A DNA stretch of 35,645 nucleotides from contig JAFLUD010000001.1 of NCBI GenBank assembly GCA_022508965.1, forward strand, positions 64,761 through 100,405, written 5' to 3'. Below, piece after piece: positions 8,553 to 16,741 of the stretch. This DNA comes from Oscillospiraceae bacterium. Lineage in GTDB: Bacteria > Bacillota > Clostridia > Oscillospirales > Ruminococcaceae. Positions within the stretch are counted from its first letter, which is position 1. The number at the start of each line of letters is the position of its first letter. The position numbers and the translations under genes are program-made. Below the pieces are notes generated by a model. It was not told the origin of the DNA and did no database searches. It saw only the letters and a list, made by a program, of their open reading frames with translations.

Positions 8553-9652
8553 TTGAATCCTCCGGTTGCCAGCTTTATTATGTCATTGAACGTTACTACC
8601 ACCATTAACAGCATCAGCATCGCGAATCCCACAAAATGCACCATGCCCTCGACCTCGGGCTTTGCGGGCTTGCGGCGGATGAGTTCCACCACCAAAAAGA
8701 TGAAGCGCGCGCCGTCGAGCGCGGGGATCGGAAGCAGGTTGAATACTCCCAGATTGATCGTGATAAGCGAGACTATGCTCATGACGTCAGCGAAGGTGTA
8801 CTTCTTCACCGCTTCGGTGATCACGGTGCCTACGCCGATGGGCCCCGAAAGGTCGTTCAGCCCGTATTTTCCGCGCAGCATATCTATGAGGGTCATTATT
8901 ATCAGGCGCGCCGTGGAGCAGCTTTCGCGGAAGCCTTCGATCACGACGTTCTTGAAGTTCTTCTCCAAACGGTAAACGTAAAAATCAAAATACACGCCGG
9001 TGGAGCCGTCCTCGCGTTCCATCGTCATAAACTCCACGTCTTTTACGGTTATCTTTTCGCCGTTTCTTCTGACTGTGAAGTCAAAGACCAGGTTTCCGTC
9101 GGCGTTTTTGCGGTCGCTGCTCTGGAGCTTGTAAGAAACGTCCGACACCGAGAACACCGGCAAGCCGTCTACGCTTAATATCTCGTCGTTCTCCATAAGA
9201 TAAGCGCCCGAAACGCTCTGTTCCTTGAACTCGGCTATCGTCGTTGACGCCATCGCGGGCGAGGTTATAAGCGAAATTACCACGACGATATATCCTAAGA
9301 TCAGGTTCATCAGCGGTCCTGCGAGAATTACTATCATTCTCTGCCAGACGGGCTTTGCATTGAACGCGCGGGGATTGCGTTCTTCTTCATCGCGCGAATA
9401 AGGCAGGGTGACGGTGGGATCGTCGTCTTCATCGTAGCCGCCGTTTTCTCCCTCAAACGAGCAGGATCCGCCTATGGGGAGCGCACGGATAACGTATTCG
9501 GTCTCCTTGCCTTTTTTGCGGAGTATCACGGGACCCATTCCGAGGGCGAATTCTTTGACATATATACCGCACGCCTTTGCCGCGATAAAGTGTCCGAATT
9601 CGTGCAGCAATATTATTACGCAGAATACGATGATCGCTATAACTATTGACAT
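8549..9652 (-). CDS. rseP: Site-2 zinc metalloprotease RseP/RasP (M50B)
   Basis: An intramembrane zinc protease that cleaves transmembrane segments of anti-sigma factors and leftover signal peptides. The 367-residue protein has the HEFGH zinc-binding site at residues 17-21 within the first membrane helix, a PDZ domain in the middle (around MENDEILSVDGLPV) and the third zinc ligand motif NLLPIPALDG near the C-terminus, followed by a final membrane segment. A short acidic insertion, roughly residues 69-95 (GENGGYDEDDDP), follows the first helix. The ATG has a GGAGG site 5 nt upstream and lies 10 bp after dxr. It fits the standard Firmicute cdsA-dxr-rseP context. Confidence 0.96.
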   Translation of the reverse strand: MSIVIAIIVFCVIILLHEFGHFIAAKACGIYVKEFALGMGPVILRKKGKETEYVIRALPIGGSCSFEGENGGYDEDDDPTVTLPYSRDEEERNPRAFNAKPVWQRMIVILAGPLMNLILGYIVVVISLITSPAMASTTIAEFKEQSVSGAYLMENDEILSVDGLPVFSVSDVSYKLQSSDRKNADGNLVFDFTVRRNGEKITVKDVEFMTMEREDGSTGVYFDFYVYRLEKNFKNVVIEGFRESCSTARLIIMTLIDMLRGKYGLNDLSGPIGVGTVITEAVKKYTFADVMSIVSLITINLGVFNLLPIPALDGARFIFLVVELIRRKPAKPEVEGMVHFVGFAMLMLLMVVVTFNDIIKLATGGFK

Positions 9653-9662
9653 ATTTCCTCCA

Positions 9663-10802
9663 TTATCCGAACTTTGTCAACACATAATTTTCTGCCGCGG
9701 TTTTGGTTTCGAGTATCTCATCGAGCGTGGGAGCTTCCTTGAACTCCACCGCCGAGAGCGCTTCGTTCACCGCTTCTCCGATATCGAGAAAGCGTATTTT
9801 GTCCTTTAAGAAAAGCTCCACCGCCGCTTCGTTGGCGCAATTTACTATGCAGGGGGCGTTTCCGCCTTTTTTGATCGCGGTTTTCGCGGCGTACAGGCAG
9901 GTGAACGTTTCCTCATCGGCGCGGGCGAAGGTAAGCTCGCCGACGTCAAACAGCGAGAGCTTTTTCGCGGGGCACGGAAGCCGTTCGGGATAAGTCAGCG
10001 CAAGCTGAATGGGCAGCCGCATATCCGCGCTTCCGAGCTGGGCTATTATCGCGCCGTCCTCGAATTCCACCGCGGAATGGATTATGCTCTGGCGCTGGAC
10101 TACGATCTCCACCTGCTCGGGCGATACTCCGAACAGCCACACCGCTTCGATAAGCTCTAGGCCTTTATTCATCAGCGTTGCGCTGTCTACGGTGATCTTG
10201 GCGCCCATGCTCCAATTGGGGTGGCGGAGAGCCTGCTCTTTGGTGACGTTCTGAAGCTCCGCGCGGGTCTTACCGAAGAACGGTCCGCCGGAGGCTGTCA
10301 GGATTATCTTGGATGGCTTGTTTTCGCCCGCTCCCATTAAGCACTGGAATATCGCGGAATGTTCGCTGTCGATGGGGAATATTTTCACGCCGCGCTTTTT
10401 TGCGGCTTCGGTTACCAGTCTGCCGCCCGCTACCAACGTCTCTTTATTCGCAAGAGCGACGCTGTTCCCCGCCTCTATCGCGGAAAGCGTCGGCAGCAGC
10501 CCGGCTATTCCCACAACGGAATTTACCACTCTGTCGCAAGGCAGCGCGGCTAATTCGCATATCCCCTCGACTCCCGAAAGGACTTTGATGTCGGTGTCGG
10601 CAAGGCGGGTCTTTAGTTCCCCGTAATAACGCTCGTCGGCTATCGCGGCATACTCGGGCGAAAACTCGCGCGCCTGGCGTTCCAGCAGCTCGGCGCTGCT
10701 GTTCGCGGACAAAGCCCTTACCCTTATATTATGCGCGCGGCAGACGTCTAATGTCTGCGTGCCTATCGAGCCTGTGGAGCCAAGCAATACGATCTCACTC
10801 AT
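9663..10802 (-). CDS. dxr: 1-deoxy-D-xylulose 5-phosphate reductoisomerase Dxr
   Basis: Dxr rearranges and reduces DXP to MEP with NADPH, the first committed MEP-pathway step. Motifs include the Rossmann loop GSTGSIGTQTL, ALANKETLVAGG, the metal/substrate segment DSEHSAIFQCL, ASGGPFF and ITVDSATLMNKGLE. I placed the start at the ATG at 10800-10802 (MSEIVLLG, 379 residues), preceded by AGAGGAA with a rather long 12-nt spacing. An in-frame GTG at 10838 would add 12 residues, but it has no ribosome-binding site and falls in the stem of a hairpin, so I reject it. All expected catalytic regions are present. Confidence 0.96.
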   Translation of the reverse strand: MSEIVLLGSTGSIGTQTLDVCRAHNIRVRALSANSSAELLERQAREFSPEYAAIADERYYGELKTRLADTDIKVLSGVEGICELAALPCDRVVNSVVGIAGLLPTLSAIEAGNSVALANKETLVAGGRLVTEAAKKRGVKIFPIDSEHSAIFQCLMGAGENKPSKIILTASGGPFFGKTRAELQNVTKEQALRHPNWSMGAKITVDSATLMNKGLELIEAVWLFGVSPEQVEIVVQRQSIIHSAVEFEDGAIIAQLGSADMRLPIQLALTYPERLPCPAKKLSLFDVGELTFARADEETFTCLYAAKTAIKKGGNAPCIVNCANEAAVELFLKDKIRFLDIGEAVNEALSAVEFKEAPTLDEILETKTAAENYVLTKFG

Positions 10803-10830
10803 AGTGTACCCAAATTCCTCTAATATTAAC

Positions 10831-10865
10831 AAAATCACCCATTCATGCAGGTGAATGGGGATTTT
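10831..10865. terminator. Stem-loop between cdsA and dxr, terminator-like in both directions
   Basis: CCCATTCA (10838-10845) and TGAATGGG (10852-10859) form an 8-bp perfect stem around a 6-nt loop. It extends through AAAATC (10831-10836) and GATTTT (10860-10865) with one bulged base. Each strand ends in a T-rich stretch, so it resembles a bidirectional terminator, yet it sits inside an apparent operon. It may cause partial read-through or be an RNA-processing site. Confidence 0.55.
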
Positions 10866-10869
10866 TCTT

Positions 10870-11727
10870 TTATTGCATTATCGGGGAGATAAAGCTGAAT
10901 ACCACGAACATGAACGGCGATACAAACAGTACGCTGTCAAACCTGTCGAGTACGCCGCCGTGTCCCGGCATGAGGTTCCCGAAATCTTTAACGTCGTACT
11001 GTCGCTTGATCACGGACGCCGTAAGATCCCCGAGTACGCCTGCTACAGAGGCTAACATTCCCACGGGAATAAGCACTAAATAGCTCATCTTCATCTCACT
11101 GGGAAGCAGCAGATTATATACCAGGCACTGGATCGCTACCACTATTCCCACTGTTATGATACCGCCGATCAGGCCTTCTACCGTCTTTTTGGGACTGATC
11201 TCGGGACAGAGCTTGTGCTTGCCCATGAAGGTCCCCACAAAGTAGGCTCCCGAATCGCCAAACCAAGCGCAGAACAGCAGATACACTATCATAAATACTC
11301 CGGGCAAAAATCCTCCCTCGGCATACCACGGCAGGTATCTTACATATATAATGCAGCTTAGCGACGCGGGGATAACCAGCGCGGCAGCTCCGCACATCGC
11401 GACGTTCTCAAGCCTTATAGTCTTGTGATTGAAGAGCAATATCAGCAGCAGGATTATTACGAACACCAGATACGCGAATATGATTATGTCGCGCTTGAAT
11501 CTGAATTCCGACGAGAGATTAAGCAGCGTCGGCACTGTCGCGGAAAACGCTACGCAAAACCAGCAAAGCGCTTTGTGCTTGTCGCACTTGACAGCGCGTA
11601 TCATCTCCCATACGCCGATCGTTCCGAACAGCGTAAGCACCGCCGTGTAAAGAATTTTGTTGTCAACTATAAGCACCGCTATTCCTGCGGCTATTCCTAT
11701 AAACGCTGTTACAATTCTTTTTATCAT
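10870..11727 (-). CDS. cdsA: Phosphatidate cytidylyltransferase CdsA
   Basis: CdsA makes CDP-diacylglycerol from phosphatidic acid and CTP, the branch point to all phospholipids. The 285-residue integral membrane protein has many hydrophobic helices and the family signature near the C-terminus, from SVIKRQYDVKD through GHGGVLDR, which supplies the metal-binding acidic residues. GDSGAYFVGTFMGKHK upstream is also typical. It follows uppS by about 27 bp. A ribosome-binding site is not clear next to the ATG (a G-rich stretch lies about 14 nt away), so expression may depend on read-through of ribosomes from uppS. Confidence 0.95.
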   Translation of the reverse strand: MIKRIVTAFIGIAAGIAVLIVDNKILYTAVLTLFGTIGVWEMIRAVKCDKHKALCWFCVAFSATVPTLLNLSSEFRFKRDIIIFAYLVFVIILLLILLFNHKTIRLENVAMCGAAALVIPASLSCIIYVRYLPWYAEGGFLPGVFMIVYLLFCAWFGDSGAYFVGTFMGKHKLCPEISPKKTVEGLIGGIITVGIVVAIQCLVYNLLLPSEMKMSYLVLIPVGMLASVAGVLGDLTASVIKRQYDVKDFGNLMPGHGGVLDRFDSVLFVSPFMFVVFSFISPIMQ

Positions 11728-11754
11728 AGCGTTGCAGCACGCCCCCCGTTACCT

Positions 11755-12459
11755 CTATACTCCGCCGAACCGGCGGTTTCGTCCCGCGTATTCTTCTATC
11801 GCGTTTTCGAGGTCTTTTTTTGTAAAATCCGGCCACAGCACGTCCATAAAAACGAACTCGGCATACGCCGCCTGCCAGATCAGAAAATTCGACAGTCTTT
11901 GCTCGCCGCTCGGGCGGATCACCAGATCCAGCGGCGGCATTTCGCTTGTGTAAAGGCAGCTCTCGACAAGCTGTTCGGTTATGTTATCGGGAGACAGCTC
12001 CCCTAAAACGCACCGTTCGGATATTTTCTTCGCGGCAAGCGCAAGCTCCGCCCTGCCGCCGTAATTCAACGCGATTCCCACAATAAAACCGGTGTTATCC
12101 TTCGAGGTGTCTGTAATGTCGAGAAGCTCTGCACGGATATCCTCGTCAAACGCCGATATATCGCCGAGAATTATTATGCGGATATCCTCGTCGGAGAACT
12201 CGCGGATGTCCTTGATATACTGCCGCAGGAGCTTCATGATGCCCTTTATCTCATCGTCGGGGCGCTTCCAGTTTTCGGTGGAAAACGCGTAGAACGTCGC
12301 GCATTTTACGCCGAGTTCCCTGCACCAGTTTATCGTTTTTTTAAACACCTCAGCGCCACGGCTATGCCCGAAGTTCCGCGGCATTGCGCGCTTTTTCGCC
12401 CAACGCCCGTTTCCGTCCATAATAAAGCCGATGTGCTGCGGAACGTTTATATTCTCCAT
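11755..12459 (-). CDS. uppS: Isoprenyl transferase / undecaprenyl diphosphate synthase UppS
   Basis: UppS extends farnesyl-PP with isopentenyl-PP in cis to give undecaprenyl-PP, the carrier for peptidoglycan and wall-polymer synthesis. Family motifs are IGFIMDGNGRWAKKR with the catalytic Asp, FGHSRGAE, a FSTENWKRP segment, LVIRPSGEQRLSNFL and a VLWPDF terminus. The start is ATG at 12457-12459 (234 residues). Its A is shared with the frr stop (TGATG), so the two genes are translationally coupled. A TTG one codon earlier is possible but unnecessary. IspG and Dxr in the same series feed its substrate pool. Confidence 0.96.
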   Translation of the reverse strand: MENINVPQHIGFIMDGNGRWAKKRAMPRNFGHSRGAEVFKKTINWCRELGVKCATFYAFSTENWKRPDDEIKGIMKLLRQYIKDIREFSDEDIRIIILGDISAFDEDIRAELLDITDTSKDNTGFIVGIALNYGGRAELALAAKKISERCVLGELSPDNITEQLVESCLYTSEMPPLDLVIRPSGEQRLSNFLIWQAAYAEFVFMDVLWPDFTKKDLENAIEEYAGRNRRFGGV

Positions 12460-13013
12460 CAAATTGCCATTATTTCCTTATTCTTATCCTCGCCGATCTT
12501 GTCGATGTCCTCGATGAACTTATCGGTGAGCTTCTGAATATTCTTCTCGGCTTCCTTAACGTCGTCCTCGGTGATCTCGTTTGCTTTTTTAAGCGCCTTG
12601 ATCTTGTCCATTCCGTCGCGGCGGACGTTTCTCACGGCTACCTTGCTGTCCTCGCAGATCTTGCTTACCTGCTTGCAAAGCTCTTTTCTGCGGTCCTCGG
12701 TGAGCTGCGGGAACGCTATTCTCAAAACTCTGCCGTCGTTTGCGGGATTGATACCCAGATCGGACGCCTGGATAGCTTTTTCTATCGCCTTGAGCTGCGA
12801 CGCGTCGTACGGCGATACAACGAGGATCCTCGCCTCGGCTACCGATATGGACGCCATCTGGTTTATCGGCGTGGGCGCACCGTAATAATCCACCGTGATC
12901 CTGTCGAGAACGGTGGGGTTGGCTCTGCCCGCGCGGATGGTTCCCAGCTCGTTTTCAAGCGCTGTGATGCACTTGTTCATTCTTTCCTTGGTGTTGTCGA
13001 TTACTTCTTTCAT
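12459..13013 (-). CDS. frr: Ribosome recycling factor
   Basis: RRF works with EF-G to split post-termination ribosomes. From the ATG at 13011-13013 the protein has 184 residues (MKEVIDNTKERM...), the usual size. It carries the conserved LGTIRAGRANP motif of the three-helix bundle, the YYGAPTPINQMASISV beta-domain segment and RKELCKQ. A longer reading from TTG 13025 would translate through the GGAGG ribosome-binding site that serves this ATG, so the shorter start is preferred. It follows pyrH by about 20 bp and overlaps uppS by one base, the standard bacterial neighbourhood. Confidence 0.97.
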   Translation of the reverse strand: MKEVIDNTKERMNKCITALENELGTIRAGRANPTVLDRITVDYYGAPTPINQMASISVAEARILVVSPYDASQLKAIEKAIQASDLGINPANDGRVLRIAFPQLTEDRRKELCKQVSKICEDSKVAVRNVRRDGMDKIKALKKANEITEDDVKEAEKNIQKLTDKFIEDIDKIGEDKNKEIMAI

Positions 13014-13033
13014 AATTTCCTCCAAACAAAGAC

Positions 13034-13759
13034 TTATTTATGCTTGGTAACAAGCGTTCCCACGCTTTTACCCATTACTGCGTCGTAAATGTTATCCGGG
13101 TTATCGAGGTTGAACACGATTATCGGAATGTTGTTTTCGGTGCAGATAGCGGCGGCGGCGCTGTCCATTACCTGGAGGCGCTTTACGAGTATGTCGTGAT
13201 GGGTTATCACGTCGTACTTTACCGCGTCGGGGAATTTTTTGGGGTCTTTATCGTAAATTCCGTCCACCATTGTCGCTTTGAGAATGATATCCGCTTTTAG
13301 CTCGGCGGCTCTCAGACTGGCGGCGCTGTCCGTAGAGAAGAACGGATTTCCCGTGCCGCAGCCGAATATTACTATCCTGCCTTTTTCAAGGTGCCGCAAT
13401 GCCTTTCCCAATATGAACGGCTCGGCTACCTGCTGCATGGTTATCGCGGTCTGAACGCGGACTGTGCAGCCCATATTCTCCAGAACGTCGGCTACCGCAA
13501 GCGCGTTCATCGTCGTCGCGAGCATTCCGATATGGTCGGCACGCGCCCGGTCGGAGCCTTGTGAGGAGCGTCCGCGCCAGAAGTTTCCTCCGCCGACTAC
13601 TATTCCTATCTCGGCTCCCGCATCGGCGGTTTTCTTAATGCTTTTACAGATATTCTCGACTGTCGGGAAATCAAGACCAGTCTCCTTTTCCCCCGCCAGC
13701 GCTTCTCCGGAGAGCTTCAGCAGTACTCTCTTATACTTCGGGACTTGTAACTCACTCAT
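13034..13759 (-). CDS. pyrH: Uridylate kinase PyrH
   Basis: PyrH phosphorylates UMP to UDP; it is an amino-acid-kinase-fold enzyme and normally a hexamer. At 241 residues it is the normal size. Key regions are LLKLSGEALAG (ATP-binding lysine loop), GIVVGGGNFWRG, the ADHIGMLATTMNALA helix, and GTGNPFFSTDSAASLRA. The ATG has a G-rich sequence upstream (GGGGGTG) 5-6 nt away. hom ends 31 bp upstream, so pyrH may share the hom transcript. It is normally allosterically controlled by GTP and UTP; the sequence alone does not show this. Confidence 0.97.
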   Translation of the reverse strand: MSELQVPKYKRVLLKLSGEALAGEKETGLDFPTVENICKSIKKTADAGAEIGIVVGGGNFWRGRSSQGSDRARADHIGMLATTMNALAVADVLENMGCTVRVQTAITMQQVAEPFILGKALRHLEKGRIVIFGCGTGNPFFSTDSAASLRAAELKADIILKATMVDGIYDKDPKKFPDAVKYDVITHHDILVKRLQVMDSAAAAICTENNIPIIVFNLDNPDNIYDAVMGKSVGTLVTKHK

Positions 13760-13790
13760 CGCTGCACCCCCGCTTTATTTTCAATTATTC

Positions 13791-15032
13791 TCAATAATCC
13801 AAAACGCGTAATCTGCCCATGATCTTTGCGCTTTGCGACAGCTTTTCGCAAGCGTTTTGCGCGTCGTTTTCGGGTATTACTTTTGTGATGAATGCAAGCT
13901 CGTTTTCGGGACGGTTTTTAGACGACAGATACTCGACCTCACCGAACAGCGCGGCTACTTCTGATTCCGCAGCCTTTATGTTATCGGAGGAAAGTCTGAT
14001 GTAATGCGCGCAGGTGAATTTCTCGAACGGGCGGATAAAGCTCTGCTCGGAATCGCTCCAGGTGAGCGAACGGCTGGTGTCGGAATGCTTTACGGCGGAT
14101 ACTATGTCGGATACCACCGCGCTTGCCGTCGGGAGCTTTCCCGCGCCTTTTCCGTAGAACACCACGTCGCCTGTCGCATCGCCGCGAACCAATATCGCGT
14201 TGAACACGTCGTTTACTCCGGCAAGTTGGCTTTCGTTCCTGATAACGGCGGGAAATACGCCTATGGATATCTCTCCGCTGTCCTCGCGGCGCGCGCAGCC
14301 TATCAGCTTTATTTTGCTGTCGCAGCTGTCGATATATTCAACATCCTGAAGCGTTACCTTGGTGATCCCCTCGGTATGAACGCTTTCGGGGTAAACGTGC
14401 TTTCCGAACGCCAGCGACGCCAGAATACATATCTTTCTGCAGGCGTCGGTTCCCTCAACGTCAGCCGCGGGATTGCGCTCGGCGTAGCCCAGCTCCTGCG
14501 CTATTTTCAGCGCCTCCTCGAAGCCCATTCCGTCGCGGATCATTTTTGTTAAGATGAAGTTCGTCGTTCCATTAAGGATACCTGCGATCTCATCTATCTC
14601 GTTTGCTTCAAGACAGGCGTGAATCGGCTTGATTATCGGAATTCCGCCGCCTACGCTGGCTTCGAAGAAGAAGTTTACATTTTTTTCCTTAGCGATCTTG
14701 AGAAGCTCCGCGCCCTTTACGGCTACAAGCTCCTTGTTGGATGTTACGACGCTCTTGCCTGCCATAAGCGCAGATCTCACGAAGCCGTATGCCGGATCTA
14801 TTCCGCCTATTACCTCGCTGACAACGCTTACCTCCGGATCGTTTAAGATGACGTCAAAATCCTTTACAAATTTATCCGCGTAAGGACTGTCGGGGAATTC
14901 CCTCACATCCAAAATGTACTTGATATCAAGCGGCTCGCCCGCCTTTTTTTCGAGGTTTTCTTTGCTTTTATAAAATACCTCGACAGTGCCCGAGCCTACT
15001 ACACCATAGCCCAGCACGGCAATCTTTGCCAT
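13791..15032 (-). CDS. hom: Homoserine dehydrogenase with C-terminal ACT domain
   Basis: Hom reduces aspartate semialdehyde to homoserine, precursor of threonine and methionine. Visible features are the N-terminal nucleotide-binding loop GYGVVGSGTVEVF, substrate/catalytic-region motifs GILNGTTNFILTKM and ADVEGTDACRK, and a C-terminal ACT-like domain over roughly the last 80 residues, suggesting threonine feedback control. I chose ATG 15030-15032 (413 residues, MAKIAVLG), preceded by an AAAGGA site 8 nt away; upstream in-frame starts overlap that site. It heads the series that continues into pyrH and has its own promoter with a leader of about 120 nt. No thrB, thrC or lysC is adjacent. Confidence 0.95.
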   Translation of the reverse strand: MAKIAVLGYGVVGSGTVEVFYKSKENLEKKAGEPLDIKYILDVREFPDSPYADKFVKDFDVILNDPEVSVVSEVIGGIDPAYGFVRSALMAGKSVVTSNKELVAVKGAELLKIAKEKNVNFFFEASVGGGIPIIKPIHACLEANEIDEIAGILNGTTNFILTKMIRDGMGFEEALKIAQELGYAERNPAADVEGTDACRKICILASLAFGKHVYPESVHTEGITKVTLQDVEYIDSCDSKIKLIGCARREDSGEISIGVFPAVIRNESQLAGVNDVFNAILVRGDATGDVVFYGKGAGKLPTASAVVSDIVSAVKHSDTSRSLTWSDSEQSFIRPFEKFTCAHYIRLSSDNIKAAESEVAALFGEVEYLSSKNRPENELAFITKVIPENDAQNACEKLSQSAKIMGRLRVLDY

Positions 15033-15077
15033 AAGAAACATCCTTTCTTTCAATTTATCCCTATCTTATTTATTATA

Positions 15078-15092
15078 GCGCCGAACCGGCGC
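15078..15092 (-). other. GC-rich hairpin in the hom leader
   Basis: GCGCCG-aac-CGGCGC is a 6-bp perfect stem with a 3-nt loop, about 46-60 nt upstream of the hom start codon. On the minus strand it is followed by TATAATAAATAAG rather than a T-run, so it is not a good terminator. It may stabilise the leader or block ribosomes or exonucleases. I do not recognise a known riboswitch here. Confidence 0.4.
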
Positions 15093-15160
15093 GGGTTTTC
15101 CCAATATTGTGCGGAACAGTTTTGTACGTTGACTTCTGTCAGGCTAATACACACATTTTT

Positions 15161-15189
15161 ATTATACCATAAATGGAAACTTTTTTCAA
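15161..15189 (-). promoter_or_regulatory. Promoter of hom (and probably the hom-pyrH-...-polC series)
   Basis: On the minus strand TTGAAA (15184-15189) is followed after exactly 17 bp by TATAAT (15161-15166), with TGG just before the -10 (extended -10). The predicted start is near 15154. It lies just after the glgA terminator hairpin and is the only convincing promoter upstream of hom. Confidence 0.78.
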
Positions 15190-15225
15190 GGGGATTTTGA
15201 AAAAATCTTCATTAAAACCACAAAA

Positions 15226-15252
15226 TGTTCCCTGCCAAAATGACAGGGAACA
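15226..15252 (-). terminator. Terminator-like stem-loop after glgA
   Basis: TGTTCCCTG (15226-15234) and CAGGGAACA (15244-15252) form a 9-bp perfect stem with a 9-nt loop 11 nt past the glgA stop. The minus-strand tail is ATTTTGTGGTTTT, a broken T-tract, so termination may be partial. Confidence 0.65.
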
Positions 15253-15262
15253 CTAAATTCTG

Positions 15263-16684
15263 TTATTCGCCGCAAAGCTCTTTGTACAAGCCGATGTACA
15301 GCTTCGCCGACGCTGCCCAGCTGAAGTCCGCCTTCATTGCGCGCGTCATCAGCTTAGACCACTCGGATTTATTGTCGTAATAGCCCTTCGCGCGGCGGAT
15401 AGTCTCCAGCATATCGTGAGCGTTGTAGCTCTGGAACGTGAAGCCTATGCCGTTGTCGCCCGCGTCGATGATGCTGTCCTTAAGTCCGCCGGTCGCTCTT
15501 ACGATCGGCACTGTGCCGTATCTCGCCGCTATCATCTGAGCAAGTCCGCACGGCTCGCTCTTCGACGGCATCAGGAACATATCCGCGCCCGCGTACAGAC
15601 GCTTCGCAAGCTGAGGATTGTAGCCGCGGTAGAAGCCTACCTTATCGGGATAACGCCAGTGCATTTCCTGGAAGAAGTCTTCATACATATGCTCGCCGGA
15701 GCCGAGGATCACCATCTGAACGTCGGTTGCGATTATTTCGTCGAATACATATTTTACCAGGTCGAAACCCTTGTGATCGGCGAATCGGGAGATCATCGCG
15801 ATCATCGGAATGTCGTACTGCGGCATTCCCATTTCCTCGAAAACAGCCGCCTTGCAGGCTGCCTTGCCCTTGTGGTTCTTGGCGGTGAACTTCGCGGCAA
15901 TGGTGTTGTCGGTCTCGGGATTGTACAGATCGACGTCTATTCCGTTTAAGAAGCCGCAGGTCTTATACTGCTTGTTGCGGAGAATTCTGTCCAGTCCGTG
16001 AGAATACCACGGGTCGAGGATCTCCTGCGCGTAGGTAGGAGAAACGGTGGTTACCTTGTCGGCAACCTCGATCGCGCCCTTCATGAAGTTTAAGTCGCGG
16101 TCATACTCGAGAATGTTTACATTCTGCGGGGGGATGCCCACGATGTCCTTTACGATGTCAAGTCCGTACTGACCCTGATAGCCGATATTGTGAATGGTGA
16201 ACACGTTCTTGATATCTCCGAAGCCCCACTGGTTCTTATAGAACAGGTGGTGATAAACCGGGATCAGCGCACACTGCCAGTCGTTGGAGTTGATTATCTG
16301 CGGATGGAAGTCAATATGACGCAGCATCTCAAGCACCGCGCGGCTGAAGAACACATATCTCTCCGCGTCATCGTAATAGCCGTAGAGTCCATGATCGCGC
16401 TTGAAATAGTACTCGTTATCCAGGAAGTAATAGGTTACCCCGTCTACCTCCTGCGAGAATACGCCGCAATACTGGCTTCTCCAGCCAACGGGTACGGTGA
16501 AGTTGGTGATAAAGTGCATCTGCTCTTTGTGCTCGGGCTTTATGGTATTTACATAATACGGCATTACTACACGCGCATCATGTCCTGCCTGCACAAGAGC
16601 CTTGGGCAATGAGCCCGCAACGTCCGCAAGTCCGCCGCTCGCCGCAAAGGGCAGAGCCTCGCTTGCCGCATACAAAATTCTCAT
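15263..16684 (-). CDS. glgA: Glycogen synthase GlgA (GT5)
   Basis: GlgA transfers glucose from ADP-glucose to the growing alpha-1,4-glucan. The 473-residue protein has the GT5/GT-B architecture: N-terminal Rossmann domain beginning MRILYAASEALPF, the GWRSQYCGVF segment, FTIHNIGYQGQYG, and a C-terminal domain with ISRFADHKGFDL (Arg and Lys for phosphate binding) and PSKSEPCGLAQM (the family's catalytic-region Glu). The usual N-terminal KxGGL ADP-glucose loop reads AASGGLADV here, so the lysine is replaced by alanine at about residue 15. An exact GGAGG site precedes the ATG. No glgB, glgC, glgD or glgP is adjacent; the gene upstream is AIM24-like. Confidence 0.95.
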   Translation of the reverse strand: MRILYAASEALPFAASGGLADVAGSLPKALVQAGHDARVVMPYYVNTIKPEHKEQMHFITNFTVPVGWRSQYCGVFSQEVDGVTYYFLDNEYYFKRDHGLYGYYDDAERYVFFSRAVLEMLRHIDFHPQIINSNDWQCALIPVYHHLFYKNQWGFGDIKNVFTIHNIGYQGQYGLDIVKDIVGIPPQNVNILEYDRDLNFMKGAIEVADKVTTVSPTYAQEILDPWYSHGLDRILRNKQYKTCGFLNGIDVDLYNPETDNTIAAKFTAKNHKGKAACKAAVFEEMGMPQYDIPMIAMISRFADHKGFDLVKYVFDEIIATDVQMVILGSGEHMYEDFFQEMHWRYPDKVGFYRGYNPQLAKRLYAGADMFLMPSKSEPCGLAQMIAARYGTVPIVRATGGLKDSIIDAGDNGIGFTFQSYNAHDMLETIRRAKGYYDNKSEWSKLMTRAMKADFSWAASAKLYIGLYKELCGE

Positions 16685-16741
16685 ATTTCTGACCTCCGTT
16701 TATATTTAGATGATAAGGGATCTTACTATTGTTTGCAGCTA

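Noticed and set aside
10803-10838. GTG start 12 codons upstream of dxr
   Set aside because: No ribosome-binding site, overlaps the hairpin, and the residues added are not conserved in the family.
15072-15077. Second TATAAT upstream of hom as an additional promoter
   Set aside because: No acceptable -35 at 16-18 bp (the position reads GAAAAC); the promoter at 15161-15189 is far better.
15054-15160. Riboswitch or T-box in the hom leader
   Set aside because: The leader has only one short GC hairpin and lacks the T-box motif, a specifier loop or any aptamer I recognise.
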